Positions 8,559-17,715 of a DNA stretch of 64,000 nucleotides are shown one piece after another (the stretch's first letter is position 1; every line of letters begins with the position of its first letter). Position numbers and translations under genes: made by a program. The stretch is from Amycolatopsis sp. CA-126428 (GTDB taxonomy: Bacteria; Actinomycetota; Actinomycetes; Mycobacteriales; Pseudonocardiaceae), in contig NZ_PPHF01000038.1 in NCBI RefSeq assembly GCF_002904335.1, positions 62,001 through 126,000 on the forward strand, given 5' to 3'. The notes beneath the pieces were generated by a model. It had not been told where the DNA came from. It searched no databases and saw nothing but the letters and a program-made list of their open reading frames with translations.

Positions 8559-11500
8559 TCACGCCAGGGCGTCGTCCAGGGCCTTCGTGATCCGCTTCAA
8601 CGACACCGGATGCGCCGTCCCCAGCGTCTGGGCGAAAAACGAGACCCGCAGTTCCTCGATCATCCACCGCACCTCGCGCAACGCCGGCGACGACGTTCCC
8701 GGCGGCAGCGAAGCCAGCGCGTCGGCGTACTCGCGGGTAATCCACGCGATGTCCGCCGTGCGCTGCAGGTCGCGGGTGGGCTCCGAACCCAGCTTCTCCA
8801 GCCGCCGGGAAATTCCTTGCAGGTACCGCAGGACGTGACGCAGTCGCGAAGCACCGGTCTCCGTCACGAAACCCGGGTACACCAGCGCAGCCAGCTGTGC
8901 CCGGATGTCCGCCAGCGACTCCGCCGGCCCCCGCGACGACGCCCACTGCACCTCGACGTCGTTCGCCGCGCGGAGGATCTTCTCCACCTCGGTCAGCACC
9001 GCCAGCACTTCCGGGTGCAGGCCCGCCCGGACCTTCTCCAGCAGCACCTTGAAGCCCGTCTCGTCGAACGCCGGACCGCCGCCCGCGGCCATCAGGGCGT
9101 CCACCGCGCAGTCGACGCAGTCCTCGAGCAGCGCCGCCACGCTGCCGTGGGGGTTCCGGTTGAGCACCAGCTTCGACGAGTTGGACAGCGACCGCGTGAT
9201 GAACTTCATCGGCGAGCTCAGGTTCAGCCGCAGCATCCGCCGGGTGCCCGCCCACATCGCGTGTTCCTGCTGGGCCGGCGTGTCCAGCAGCCGCACCGCC
9301 ACCGTCGCGCCCTCGTCCACCAGCGCCGGGTACGCCTTGACGTCGTGCCCGCGCTGGCGCGAAGAGAACACCGGCGGCAACGAACCGAACGACGGCTTCG
9401 TCAAGCCCGCCTTCTCCAGGGTGTTGGCCGCCTTGGAGATCGTCTCGCGGACCTTCGGGGCGAGCCGGCGCTGCAACTCCGCCACGTCCTTGCCCTCGGC
9501 CACGCGGCGACCGCGCTCGTCGACCACCCGGAACGTCATCTTCAGGTGCTCCGGTACCGAAGCCAGGTCCCAGTCCGCATACGGCACGGTGATCCCGCGC
9601 AGGGCCCGCAGCTCGCGGCCGAGCACCTCGAGCAGGGGACCGTCCGAAGGGGACACTCGCGAAAGGACATCGCGGGCCGTGTCCGGGGCCGGGACGAAGT
9701 TGCGGCGCAAGGCCTTCGGCAGCGACTTGATCAGCTGGGTGACCAGTTCCGCGCGCAGGCCCGGCACCTGCCAGTCGAAGCCGTCCGGCGTCACCTGGTT
9801 GAGCACCGGCAGCGGGATGTGCACGGTGACGCCGTCGGCGTCCGCGCCCGGCTCGAACTGGTAGGTCAGCTTGAAGACCTGGGTGCCCTGCGTCCACGAG
9901 TCCGGGTAGTCGCCCTCGCGGACGCCGCCGGCGGACTCGTTGATGAGCATGGACTTCTCGAACGACAGCAGGTCGGGTTCGGTGTGCCGGGCCTTCTTCC
10001 ACCAGCTGTCGAAGTGGCGCACCGACACGACGTCCGCCGGGACCCGCGCGTCGTAGAACTCGTACAGCGTCTGGTCGTCGACCAGGATGTCGCGCCGGCG
10101 GGCGCGGTTCTCGAGGTCTTCGACCTCCTCCAGCAGCGCCCGGTTCTCGGCGAAGAAGTGGTGCCGCGTCTGCCAGTCGCCTTCGACCAGCGCGTGCCGG
10201 ATGAACAGCGCCCGCGACAGCTCCGGGTCGATCCGGCCGTAGTTGACGCGGCGGTCGGCGATCAGCGGGACGCCGTAGAGCGTCACCTTCTCGGTCGCCA
10301 TCACCGCGCCCTGCTTGCGTTCCCAGTGCGGCTCGGAATAGGACCGCTTGACGACGTGCCCGGCCAGCGGCTCGACCCACTCGGGTTCGATGCGCGCGTT
10401 TACCCGCGCCCACAGCCGCGACGTCTCGACCAGCTCCGCCGACATCACCCAGCGCGGCTGCTTCTTGAACAGCGCCGACCCCGGGAAGATGCCGAACCGG
10501 GCGCCGCGCGCCCCCAGGTAGTCGCCCTTCGCCGGGTCCTTGAGCCCGATGTGCGAGAGCAGCCCGGCGATCAGCGACGTGTGCACGCGCTGCGGGTCGG
10601 CCGGGGCCGTGTTCGTGTTCAGCGAGATGCCGAGCGGCTTGGCCAGCTGACGCAGCTGGCTGAAGATGTCCTGCCACTCGCGCAGCCGCAGGTAGTTCAG
10701 GTACCCGGTGCGGCACATGCGCCGGAACTGGTTGCCGGACAACGCCTTCTGCTGCTCGGCGACGTACTCCCAGAGGTTCAGGTAGGCCAGGAAGTCCGAC
10801 GTCGGATCGGCGAACCGCGCGTGCTGGGCGTCGGCGGCCTGCTGCTTTTCGGCCGGCCGCTCGCGCGGGTCCTGGATGGACAGTGCCGCGGCGATGATCA
10901 TCACTTCGCGGACGCAGCCGTTCCGCGCCGCCTCCAGGACCATCCGGCCCATCCGCGGGTCGACGGGCAGCTGCGCGAGCTTGCGGCCGATGTCGGTCAG
11001 GCTGCGGTCGGACCCGGAACCGCCCGGCGCGAACGCGCCCAGCTCCTGCAGCAGACCGACGCCGTCGGCGACCTGGCGGCGGTCCGGCGGCTCGACGAAC
11101 GGGAACGCCGCGATGTCGCCGAGGCCCAGCGACGTCATCTGCAGGATGACCGAGGCGAGGTTGGTCCGCAGGATCTCCGGATCGGTGAACTCGGGCCGCG
11201 CCTCGAAGTCCGCCTCGGAGTAGAGCCGGATGCAGATGCCGTCCGACGTCCGGCCGCAGCGGCCCTTGCGCTGGTTCGCCGACGCCTGCGACACCGGTTC
11301 GATCGGCAGCCGCTGCACCTTCGTGCGGTGGCTGTAGCGGGAGATCCGCGCGGTGCCCGGGTCGACGACGTACTTGATGCCCGGCACGGTCAGCGACGTC
11401 TCGGCGACGTTGGTCGCGAGCACGACCCGGCGCCCGGTGTGGGACTGGAAGATGCGCTGCTGCTCGGCCGACGACAGCCGCGCGTACAGCGGCAGCACCT

Positions 11501-12461
11501 CGGTGTTGCGCAGGTTCGCCCGGTTCAGCACGTCCGCGGTGTCGCGGATCTCGCGCTCGCCGGACAGGAACACCAGGATGTCGCCGGGGCCTTCGGCGCA
11601 CAGCTCCTCGACGGCGTCGAGGATGCCCTGGGTCTGGTCGCGCTCGTCGGCGGCTCCAGCGTCTTCGGAAGGGTCGTCCGGGTCGACGAGCGGCCGGTAG
11701 CGCACCTCGACCGGGTACGTGCGGCCGGAGACCTCGACGATCGGCGCGTCGTCGAAGTGCTTCGAGAACCGTTCCGGGTCGATCGTCGCCGAGGTGATGA
11801 TCACCTTGAGGTCGGGGCGGCGCGGCAGCAGCTGCTTGAGGTAGCCGAGGATGAAGTCGATGTTGAGGCTGCGCTCGTGGGCCTCGTCGATGATCAGCGT
11901 GTCGTACTGGCGCAGCGAGCGGTCGGTCTGGATCTCGGCCAGCAGGATGCCGTCGGTCATCAGCTTGACCAGCGTGTCCTGCCCGGACTGGTCGGTGAAC
12001 CGCACCTTGTAGCCGACGGTCTCGCCGAGCTCGGTCTTCAGTTCGCTCGCGATCCGGTCGGCGACCGTGCGCGCGGCCAGCCGCCGCGGCTGCGTGTGCC
12101 CGATCTGGCCGCGGATGCCGCGCCCGAGCTCCAGGCAGATCTTCGGCAGCTGGGTGGTCTTGCCCGAACCGGTCTCGCCCGCGACGATCACCACCTGGTG
12201 CTGCTCGATGGCGGCGGCGATCTCGTCCTTGAGCTTGCTGACCGGCAGCTCTGCGGGGTACTCGATCTTGGGCACGCTCTCGCGCCGCGACTGGACGCGC
12301 AGCTCGGCGGCGTCGACGTCGGCGGCGATCCGCGCGAGGGCGGTGTCACGGTCACGGGCTTTGCGGGCGCCCTCGAGCCGGCGGCGCAGCCGCTGCTCGT
12401 CGCGCGGCATCAGCTCGGGCAGGCGCGCTCGCAGCGCGTGGAAGGGGGATGGCTCGGACAT
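8559..12461 (-). CDS. hrpA: ATP-dependent RNA helicase HrpA (DEAH box)
   Basis: 1300 residues, the same size class as E. coli HrpA. Walker A is IVAGETGSGKTTQLPKI, the DEAH box sits in LIIDEAHERSLNIDFILGYL, motif III is ITSATID, and the helicase core is followed by HA2/OB-like segments and the long C-terminal DUF3418-type region typical of HrpA. HrpA acts on RNA and, in E. coli, on fimbrial mRNA processing and collided ribosomes. The ATG at 12461 (MSEPSPFHALR) was preferred over 12548; TATCCT lies 10 bases upstream, so the leader is very short. The upstream same-strand gene is insulated by a terminator at 12533-12569. Confidence 0.95.
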   Translation of the reverse strand: MSEPSPFHALRARLPELMPRDEQRLRRRLEGARKARDRDTALARIAADVDAAELRVQSRRESVPKIEYPAELPVSKLKDEIAAAIEQHQVVIVAGETGSGKTTQLPKICLELGRGIRGQIGHTQPRRLAARTVADRIASELKTELGETVGYKVRFTDQSGQDTLVKLMTDGILLAEIQTDRSLRQYDTLIIDEAHERSLNIDFILGYLKQLLPRRPDLKVIITSATIDPERFSKHFDDAPIVEVSGRTYPVEVRYRPLVDPDDPSEDAGAADERDQTQGILDAVEELCAEGPGDILVFLSGEREIRDTADVLNRANLRNTEVLPLYARLSSAEQQRIFQSHTGRRVVLATNVAETSLTVPGIKYVVDPGTARISRYSHRTKVQRLPIEPVSQASANQRKGRCGRTSDGICIRLYSEADFEARPEFTDPEILRTNLASVILQMTSLGLGDIAAFPFVEPPDRRQVADGVGLLQELGAFAPGGSGSDRSLTDIGRKLAQLPVDPRMGRMVLEAARNGCVREVMIIAAALSIQDPRERPAEKQQAADAQHARFADPTSDFLAYLNLWEYVAEQQKALSGNQFRRMCRTGYLNYLRLREWQDIFSQLRQLAKPLGISLNTNTAPADPQRVHTSLIAGLLSHIGLKDPAKGDYLGARGARFGIFPGSALFKKQPRWVMSAELVETSRLWARVNARIEPEWVEPLAGHVVKRSYSEPHWERKQGAVMATEKVTLYGVPLIADRRVNYGRIDPELSRALFIRHALVEGDWQTRHHFFAENRALLEEVEDLENRARRRDILVDDQTLYEFYDARVPADVVSVRHFDSWWKKARHTEPDLLSFEKSMLINESAGGVREGDYPDSWTQGTQVFKLTYQFEPGADADGVTVHIPLPVLNQVTPDGFDWQVPGLRAELVTQLIKSLPKALRRNFVPAPDTARDVLSRVSPSDGPLLEVLGRELRALRGITVPYADWDLASVPEHLKMTFRVVDERGRRVAEGKDVAELQRRLAPKVRETISKAANTLEKAGLTKPSFGSLPPVFSSRQRGHDVKAYPALVDEGATVAVRLLDTPAQQEHAMWAGTRRMLRLNLSSPMKFITRSLSNSSKLVLNRNPHGSVAALLEDCVDCAVDALMAAGGGPAFDETGFKVLLEKVRAGLHPEVLAVLTEVEKILRAANDVEVQWASSRGPAESLADIRAQLAALVYPGFVTETGASRLRHVLRYLQGISRRLEKLGSEPTRDLQRTADIAWITREYADALASLPPGTSSPALREVRWMIEELRVSFFAQTLGTAHPVSLKRITKALDDALA

Positions 12462-12532
12462 TCTCGGTCCAAGGATAGCCGTGGGTGACGAACCGGGCTT
12501 CCGAATATCCCCGCCGCGTGACCGGGCGCACG

Positions 12533-12569
12533 CCGAAGGCCCCCTCACCGGCGGCGAGGGGGCCTTCGG
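12533..12569 (-). terminator. strong hairpin terminator after the small membrane protein gene
   Basis: CCGAAGGCCCCCTC (12533-12546) pairs perfectly with GAGGGGGCCTTCGG (12556-12569) across a 9-base loop. It begins 7 bases after the stop of the gene at 12576-12827 and lies before hrpA on the same strand, so it should keep the two units apart. Confidence 0.75.
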
Positions 12570-12575
12570 AGCACG

Positions 12576-12827
12576 TCAGCCGGGCTGGCCGGGCTGCTGC
12601 GGCGGCTGGACCGGCGCCTGCTGCTGCGGCGCGCTCTTGGCGCGGTTCAACGCCACCGAGCCACCGATCAGCGCGAGGCCGGCCACGCCGAGGACGATGC
12701 CGAACACCGGCTGCATGTCGGTGGCCCAGGACAGGATCCGGAATTCGTAGTCGAACTGCTCGAGAACGAGGGTGCCGAACCCGAGCACGGCACACAGGAC
12801 GCCGATCCGCATCATGATCGAAGACAT
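12576..12827 (-). CDS. small two-helix membrane protein, unknown function
   Basis: 83 residues. Two hydrophobic segments (about 5-20 and 40-58) are followed by a short Pro/Gln-rich tail (APQQQAPVQPPQQPG). It starts MSSIMMRIGVL after AGGGGGTTTCCC, a reasonable ribosome site. A TACGGT hexamer at 12896-12901 on this strand is a possible -10. It resembles the many unassigned short actinobacterial membrane proteins; no function can be named. It is a single-gene unit closed by the hairpin just downstream. Confidence 0.7.
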   Translation of the reverse strand: MSSIMMRIGVLCAVLGFGTLVLEQFDYEFRILSWATDMQPVFGIVLGVAGLALIGGSVALNRAKSAPQQQAPVQPPQQPGQPG

Positions 12828-12945
12828 GGGAAACCCCCTGGTGAAAGGAACGATGGAACCACCGGTCCGTCCCCGAGCGGCCGTGGCGAAGCAGAACCGT
12901 AGCGATCCTGGCGCCCGCTGTCGCCGGAGTTCCCGATTTGTTACC

Positions 12946-14109
12946 TCATGTCCGCTGCAGCGAGTCCGGGCCCAGGTCGGCGAGGGTGCGGTGACCGGAC
13001 AACCCCATGGTCAGGTCGAAGTCCGCCAGCAGGCTGCGCAGGACGTGACGCACGCCGTCCTCGCCCGCGTGGGCCAGGCCGTACACCCACGGGCGGCCGA
13101 CCAGGACCGCCCGCGCGCCCAGCGCCAGCGCCTTGAGGACGTCGGAGCCGGTGCGGACGCCCGAGTCGAACAGCACCTCCATGCGGTCGCCGACCGCCGC
13201 GACGATGCCCGGGAGGGCCTCCAGAGCACCGATCGCGCCGTCGACCTGGCGGCCGCCGTGGTTCGACACCACGATGCCGTCCACGCCGGCCTCGGCCGCG
13301 CGGCGCGCGTCGGCGACGTGCTGGATGCCCTTGAGCACGATCGGGCCGTCCCAGTGCTCGCGCAGGAACGGCAGCTGGTCCCACGTCCGGTCGGTGCCGG
13401 TGAGCATGCCGATCCAGCGCAGGATCGCCATGTTCGGGTCGTCTTCCGGCGTCTTCTCCAGCAGGCCGCGGAACACCGGGTCGGTGAACGGGACCGCGCA
13501 GCCCTCCCCCTTCAGGAACGGCAGGTACGCCTGGTCCAGATCGGACGGTCGCCAGGCGAGCGTCCACGTGTCGAGGGTGACGACCAGCGCGGTGTAGCCG
13601 GCGTTCTTCGCCCGTGTCAGCAGGCTCGCGCAGACGTCGTTGTCGCCCGGCCAGTACAGCTGGAACCACCGCGGGCCGCCGCCGTTGGCCGCCGCGACGT
13701 CTTCGATGCCGGTCGAGGACGCCGTGGACAGGATGAACGGGAGCCCGACCGACGCGGCGGCGCGGGCGGTCGCGGACTCGGCGTCCGGGTGGACGATCGA
13801 CTGGACGCCGACCGGGGCGACGGCCACCGGCGCCGGCAGCCGGCTGCCGAGCACCGTCGTGGCCAGGTCGCGGTCGGTGGCGCCGGTCAGCATCCGGGGC
13901 ACCACGCGCCAGCGGTCGAACGCCTCGCGGTTGGCGCGGGCGGTCGCGCCGGAGCCCGCCGCGCCCGCGACGTAGGAGAACGGCCCGGGCGCCATGACCG
14001 CGCGGGCCGACGCTTCGAGCTTCGTCGCGTCGGTCGAGCACGGCGGCAGCTGCCCACCGAGTCCCTGCAGGTAGATCTCGTTCTGGTAGCTGCCGAAGCG
14101 TTCGGTCAC
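12946..14109 (-). CDS. FMN-dependent alpha-hydroxy-acid oxidase, lactate 2-monooxygenase-like
   Basis: 387 residues, the length of mycobacterial lactate 2-monooxygenase. The FMN/substrate motif VSNHGGRQVD contains the catalytic histidine, and LDTWTLAWRPSDLD and LVGRPWVYGLAHAGEDGV are family hallmarks. These cytosolic flavoenzymes oxidise L-lactate or related 2-hydroxy acids; the monooxygenase subgroup releases acetate, CO2 and water. The segment around LDTWTLAWRPSDLDQAYLPF favours the monooxygenase subgroup over lactate dehydrogenase LldD, but the distinction is inferential. Divergent from the gene at 14223, with a large palindrome between them. Confidence 0.88.
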   Translation of the reverse strand: MTERFGSYQNEIYLQGLGGQLPPCSTDATKLEASARAVMAPGPFSYVAGAAGSGATARANREAFDRWRVVPRMLTGATDRDLATTVLGSRLPAPVAVAPVGVQSIVHPDAESATARAAASVGLPFILSTASSTGIEDVAAANGGGPRWFQLYWPGDNDVCASLLTRAKNAGYTALVVTLDTWTLAWRPSDLDQAYLPFLKGEGCAVPFTDPVFRGLLEKTPEDDPNMAILRWIGMLTGTDRTWDQLPFLREHWDGPIVLKGIQHVADARRAAEAGVDGIVVSNHGGRQVDGAIGALEALPGIVAAVGDRMEVLFDSGVRTGSDVLKALALGARAVLVGRPWVYGLAHAGEDGVRHVLRSLLADFDLTMGLSGHRTLADLGPDSLQRT

Positions 14110-14144
14110 CGGTTGCCTCCTCGCGTTCGAGGGGGCACTGTACT

Positions 14145-14181
14145 CGCCGGTAGTTCACCCGGCGCCGGGAACTGACCGGCG
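14145..14181. promoter_or_regulatory. long near-perfect palindrome between divergent genes
   Basis: The half CGCCGGTAGTTCACCCGGC is followed directly by GCCGGGAACTGACCGGCG, its near-exact reverse complement with small bulges. It is centred between the start codons at 14109 and 14223, a position suited to an operator acting on both promoters. No regulator gene is adjacent. Confidence 0.4.
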
Positions 14182-14222
14182 GGTAACCTGAGCCCCGCCG
14201 ACGTCCCTTCGAAGGAGCTGCC

Positions 14223-15401
14223 ATGCGCGCGTACGACGTGGTCCTGTTCGGCGCCACCGGGTTCACCGGCGGCTTGACCGCCGAGTACCTGGCCCGCCAC
14301 GCGCCGGCGGACCTGCGCTGGGCGCTGGCCGGGCGCAACCGCGGCAAGCTCGAGGCGGTCCGGACGCGGCTCGCGGAGATCGACGACCGGTTCGGCGCAC
14401 TCGACCTGCTCGTCGCCGACTCCGGCGACCGGGCTTCCCTGGTGGCCGTCGCGGAGGCCACGAAGGTGGTGATCACGACCGTCGGCCCGTACCTGGCGCA
14501 CGGGGAGCCGCTGGTGGCGGCGTGCGCCGAGGCCGGCACCGACTACGTCGACCTGACCGGCGAACCCGAGTTCGTCGACCGGATGTACCTGGCGCACGAC
14601 CGGCGCGCCCGCGAGACCGGCGCGCGGCTGGTGCACGCCTGCGGGTTCGACTCGATCCCGCACGACCTCGGCGCGTGGTTCACCGTGCAGCAGCTGCCCG
14701 AAGGCGTGCCGCTGACGATCGACGGCTACGTCCAGGCCGGCGGGATGCCCTCGGGCGGCACGTTCCTCAGCGCGCTGACCATCATGTCCCGCCTGCCGGC
14801 CGGCGCCCGCGTCGCGAAGGAACGCGCGGCCGCCGAGCCCCGGCCCGCCGGCCGCTTCGCCCGCGCCCCGCTCGGACGCCCGCACCGGGTCGCCGATCCG
14901 GGCTGGTGGGCGGTGCCGCTGCCGACGATCGACCCCGACGTCGTCCGCCGGTCGGCGGCCGCGTCCGAGCGCTACGGGCCGGACTTCACCTACCGGCACT
15001 TCGCCGCGGTGAAGCACCTGCCGGTGCTGGCCGGTGGCGTGGCCGGGGCGGGCGCCCTGCTCGCCGCGGCGCAGGTCCCGCCGGCCCGGCGGGCGCTGTC
15101 GCGGCTGCTGGCGCCCGGCAACGGGCCGAGTCCCGAGCGGCGCGCGCGGTCGTGGTTTTCGGTGCGGTTCCTCGGCGAGGGCGGCGGCACGCGGGTGGTG
15201 ACGGAGGTGTCGGGCGGCGACCCGGGCTACGACGAGACGGCGAAGATGCTGGCGGAGTCGGCCCTGTGCCTGGCGACCGACGACCTCCCGGAGACGGCGG
15301 GCCAGGTGACCACGGCGACCGCGATGGGCGGGGCGCTCGTGGACCGGCTCACCAAGGCGGGCATCCGCTTCACCACCCTCGTGAGTGGTAAAGCGGGTTA
15401 G
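14223..15401 (+). CDS. saccharopine dehydrogenase-like NAD(P)-dependent oxidoreductase (trans-acting enoyl reductase family)
   Basis: 392 residues. The N-terminal Rossmann motif VVLFGATGFTGGLTAEYLA binds a dinucleotide. YVDLTGEPEFVDRMY and LVHACGFDSIPHDLG match the mycobacterial saccharopine-dehydrogenase-like/trans-acting enoyl reductase proteins (Rv2449c/Rv2953 type). In mycobacteria such proteins act on polyketide or lipid intermediates; here the substrate is unknown and no PKS is nearby. AAGGAG sits 7 bases before the ATG. The last seven codons and the TAG stop are contributed by the left arm and loop of the palindrome at 15381-15420, so the C-terminus LVSGKAG comes from the repeat. Confidence 0.85.
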   Translation: MRAYDVVLFGATGFTGGLTAEYLARHAPADLRWALAGRNRGKLEAVRTRLAEIDDRFGALDLLVADSGDRASLVAVAEATKVVITTVGPYLAHGEPLVAACAEAGTDYVDLTGEPEFVDRMYLAHDRRARETGARLVHACGFDSIPHDLGAWFTVQQLPEGVPLTIDGYVQAGGMPSGGTFLSALTIMSRLPAGARVAKERAAAEPRPAGRFARAPLGRPHRVADPGWWAVPLPTIDPDVVRRSAAASERYGPDFTYRHFAAVKHLPVLAGGVAGAGALLAAAQVPPARRALSRLLAPGNGPSPERRARSWFSVRFLGEGGGTRVVTEVSGGDPGYDETAKMLAESALCLATDDLPETAGQVTTATAMGGALVDRLTKAGIRFTTLVSGKAG

Positions 15402-15420
15402 AACCCGCCTTACCACTCAC
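15381..15420. terminator. GTGAGTGGTAA-family palindrome, copy 2, overlapping the stop codon
   Basis: Arm GTGAGTGGTAAAGCGGGTT (15381-15399) pairs with 15402-15420 with one G-T-type mismatch; the loop is AG. The TAG in the apex is the stop of the gene at 14223. Sequence and architecture match copy 1 at 3096-3147. A further small stem (TTCACGCT 15428-15435 with AGCGTGAA 15449-15456) follows. It probably terminates transcription before the M4 protease gene. Confidence 0.7.
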
Positions 15421-15551
15421 AAGGCTTTTCACGCTTTCACAGTGCGGCAGCGTGAAATTCCGCTGCTGTGATGGAACTTCTGCCGCTCCGGGGCCGCGGT
15501 TAGCGTCGATCGGGTTCTCCCTTCCCCCATCGCGTTTTCCCAAGGAGCGTC

Positions 15552-17651
15552 ATGAGATTGCCCCAACGGTTCGCCGCGCTCGGCGGGGCGACGGCGGCGG
15601 GCATGGTGGTGGTCGGCATCGCCGTCGCCGCACCCGCCCGGCCCGCCCCCGAGCCCCCGCCGTCCGCCGCGCAGGCCCAGGCCAACGCCACCGACGCCGC
15701 CGCGAACCTGGTCGGCGCCCGGCCCGCCGCCCTCCACGCCGGGAAGCACGACCGGTTCGTCCAGCGGGCCGTCCGGTCGGCGGCCGGGCTGTCCTACGTC
15801 GTCTACGACCGCACCTACGACGGCCTGCCGGTGATCGGCGGCGACCTGGTCATCGCCACCGACGCCGCCGGCACGGTGAAGACCACCTCCGTCGCGCAGC
15901 AGCAGGCGCTCGGCGACCTCGACGCCCACGGCGCGAAGCTGTCGGCGGCGCAGGCGGACGCCGTGGCGCGCAAGGAGGTCAGCGGGCCGAGGAGCCTGCC
16001 GGGCGGCCGGCTCGTCGTGGTGGCCGACGGCGCCGGGCGGCTCGCCTACGAGAGCAACGTCGAAGGCACCGACTCCCACGGCGAGCCGAGCAGCCTGAGC
16101 GTCTACGTCGACGCCGTGGACGGGCACGTGCTGCGGACCGTCCAGCACCTCGCCGCGGGTACCGGCACGGGCAAGTGGAACGGCCCGGCGCCGCTGCCGC
16201 TGAACACGACGAAGTCCGGCAGCACGTATGCGATGGCCGACCCGAACACGCCGAACCTCGACTGCCGCAACTACAGCAGCGACTCCGTCCTGACCGGACC
16301 GGACGACAGCTGGGGCAACGGCACCGGGACGAACATCGAAACCGGCTGCGCGGACGCGCTCTTCGTCGCCCAGACCGAGAAGAAGATGCTCTCGGAATGG
16401 GTGGGCCGCAACGGCTTCACCGGCGACGGCGGTGCGTGGAAGATCCGCGTCGGGCTCGACGACGAAAACGCCTACTACTACAACTCGCGCCCGGCGTACG
16501 TGAACCTCGGCCACAACCCGAGCGGTGAATGGGTCGGTTCGCTGGACATCCTCGGCCACGAAATGGGCCACGGCGTCGACGACTACTCCGGGTCCGGCGG
16601 GTTCTCCGGCGGCGGCACGCAGGAGTTCATCGCGGACACGTTCGGCACGGCGACGGAGTTCTACGCGAACGAGCCGGCCCAGTACGACCCGCCGGACTAC
16701 GCGATCGGCGAGGAGGTCAACCTGGTCGGCACCGGCGCGATCCGGTACATGTACGACCCGTCGAAGGTCGGCGACCCGGGCTGCTACTCCACCTCGACGC
16801 CGAACGCGGAGGTGCACAAGGCGGCCGGGCCCGGCGACCACTGGTTCTACCTGCTCGCCGAGGGCAGCAACCCGGCGAACGGGCAGCCCACGAGTTCGAC
16901 GTGCAACGGCAGCACGGTGACCGGGATCGGCATCCGCAAGGCGATCAACATCATGCACGGCGCCGTGCAGCTGAAGACCTCCGGCAGCAGCTACCTGCGT
17001 TACCGGACGTGGACACTGCAGGCGGCGAAGAACCTCTACCCGGGCAGCTGCGCCGAGTTCGACGCCGTGAAGGCGGCGTGGAACGCGGTGAGCGTCCCGG
17101 CGCAGTCCGGCGACCCGACGTGCACGGGGACGCCGACGACCACACCGACCACGCCCACCACTCCGACCACGCCGCCGACGTCCACCACGCCTCCGGGCGG
17201 GTGCGGCGGGCAGCTGGTGCAGAACCCGGGCTTCGAATCCGGCCAGGTGTCCTGGTCCGACCCGAACACCACCATCGGCCAGTGGGGCAGCCAGGCGCCG
17301 GCACGCTCGGGTACCCACGACTCCTGGCTCGGCGGCTGGGGCTCGGCGCACACGGACACGCTCACGCAGCCGGTCACCATCCCCGCCGGCTGCAAGGCGA
17401 GCCTGACGTTCTGGCTGCGCGTGTGGACGGCGGAGACCGAGAACGTCGCCTACGACAAGCTGGTCGTCTCGGCCGGTTCGACGACGCTGGCCACGTACTC
17501 GAACCTCGACCGCAACTCGGCCTACGTCCAGAAGACACTCGACCTGTCCGCTTACGCGGGCCAGACGGTGACGCTGAAGTTCGCCGGGACGGAGGACCAG
17601 TCACTGCAGACGTCCTTCGCCGTCGACGACACCGGGCTCACGTTGAGCTGA
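15552..17651 (+). CDS. secreted M4 (thermolysin-like) metalloprotease with C-terminal accessory domain
   Basis: 699 residues. A signal peptide (MRLPQRFAALGG... to about AAPA) is followed by an FTP-type propeptide region (~60-200) and an M4 catalytic domain. The zinc motif HEMGH is near 336-340, and the third ligand glutamate lies in QEFIADTFG. A Thr/Pro linker (TTPTTPTTPTTPPTSTTPP, about 528-547) leads to a ~150-residue beta-rich domain (QNPGFESG... DLSAYAGQTVTLKF) like those appended to secreted hydrolases for substrate binding. It is an exported, self-activating neutral protease. AAGGAG lies 5 bases before the ATG. A strong hairpin follows the stop. Confidence 0.93.
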   Translation: MRLPQRFAALGGATAAGMVVVGIAVAAPARPAPEPPPSAAQAQANATDAAANLVGARPAALHAGKHDRFVQRAVRSAAGLSYVVYDRTYDGLPVIGGDLVIATDAAGTVKTTSVAQQQALGDLDAHGAKLSAAQADAVARKEVSGPRSLPGGRLVVVADGAGRLAYESNVEGTDSHGEPSSLSVYVDAVDGHVLRTVQHLAAGTGTGKWNGPAPLPLNTTKSGSTYAMADPNTPNLDCRNYSSDSVLTGPDDSWGNGTGTNIETGCADALFVAQTEKKMLSEWVGRNGFTGDGGAWKIRVGLDDENAYYYNSRPAYVNLGHNPSGEWVGSLDILGHEMGHGVDDYSGSGGFSGGGTQEFIADTFGTATEFYANEPAQYDPPDYAIGEEVNLVGTGAIRYMYDPSKVGDPGCYSTSTPNAEVHKAAGPGDHWFYLLAEGSNPANGQPTSSTCNGSTVTGIGIRKAINIMHGAVQLKTSGSSYLRYRTWTLQAAKNLYPGSCAEFDAVKAAWNAVSVPAQSGDPTCTGTPTTTPTTPTTPTTPPTSTTPPGGCGGQLVQNPGFESGQVSWSDPNTTIGQWGSQAPARSGTHDSWLGGWGSAHTDTLTQPVTIPAGCKASLTFWLRVWTAETENVAYDKLVVSAGSTTLATYSNLDRNSAYVQKTLDLSAYAGQTVTLKFAGTEDQSLQTSFAVDDTGLTLS

Positions 17652-17658
17652 CCCGGCG

Positions 17659-17688
17659 GGGCCTGCCACCTACTTTGGTGGCAGGCCC
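17659..17688 (+). terminator. hairpin terminator after the M4 protease gene
   Basis: GGGCCTGCCACC (17659-17670) pairs exactly with GGTGGCAGGCCC (17677-17688) over a TACTTT loop, and is followed by TCGTT. It starts 7 bases after the protease stop codon. Confidence 0.75.
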
Positions 17689-17715
17689 TCGTTGCGCCGC
17701 CCGCGTCCGGTATTC

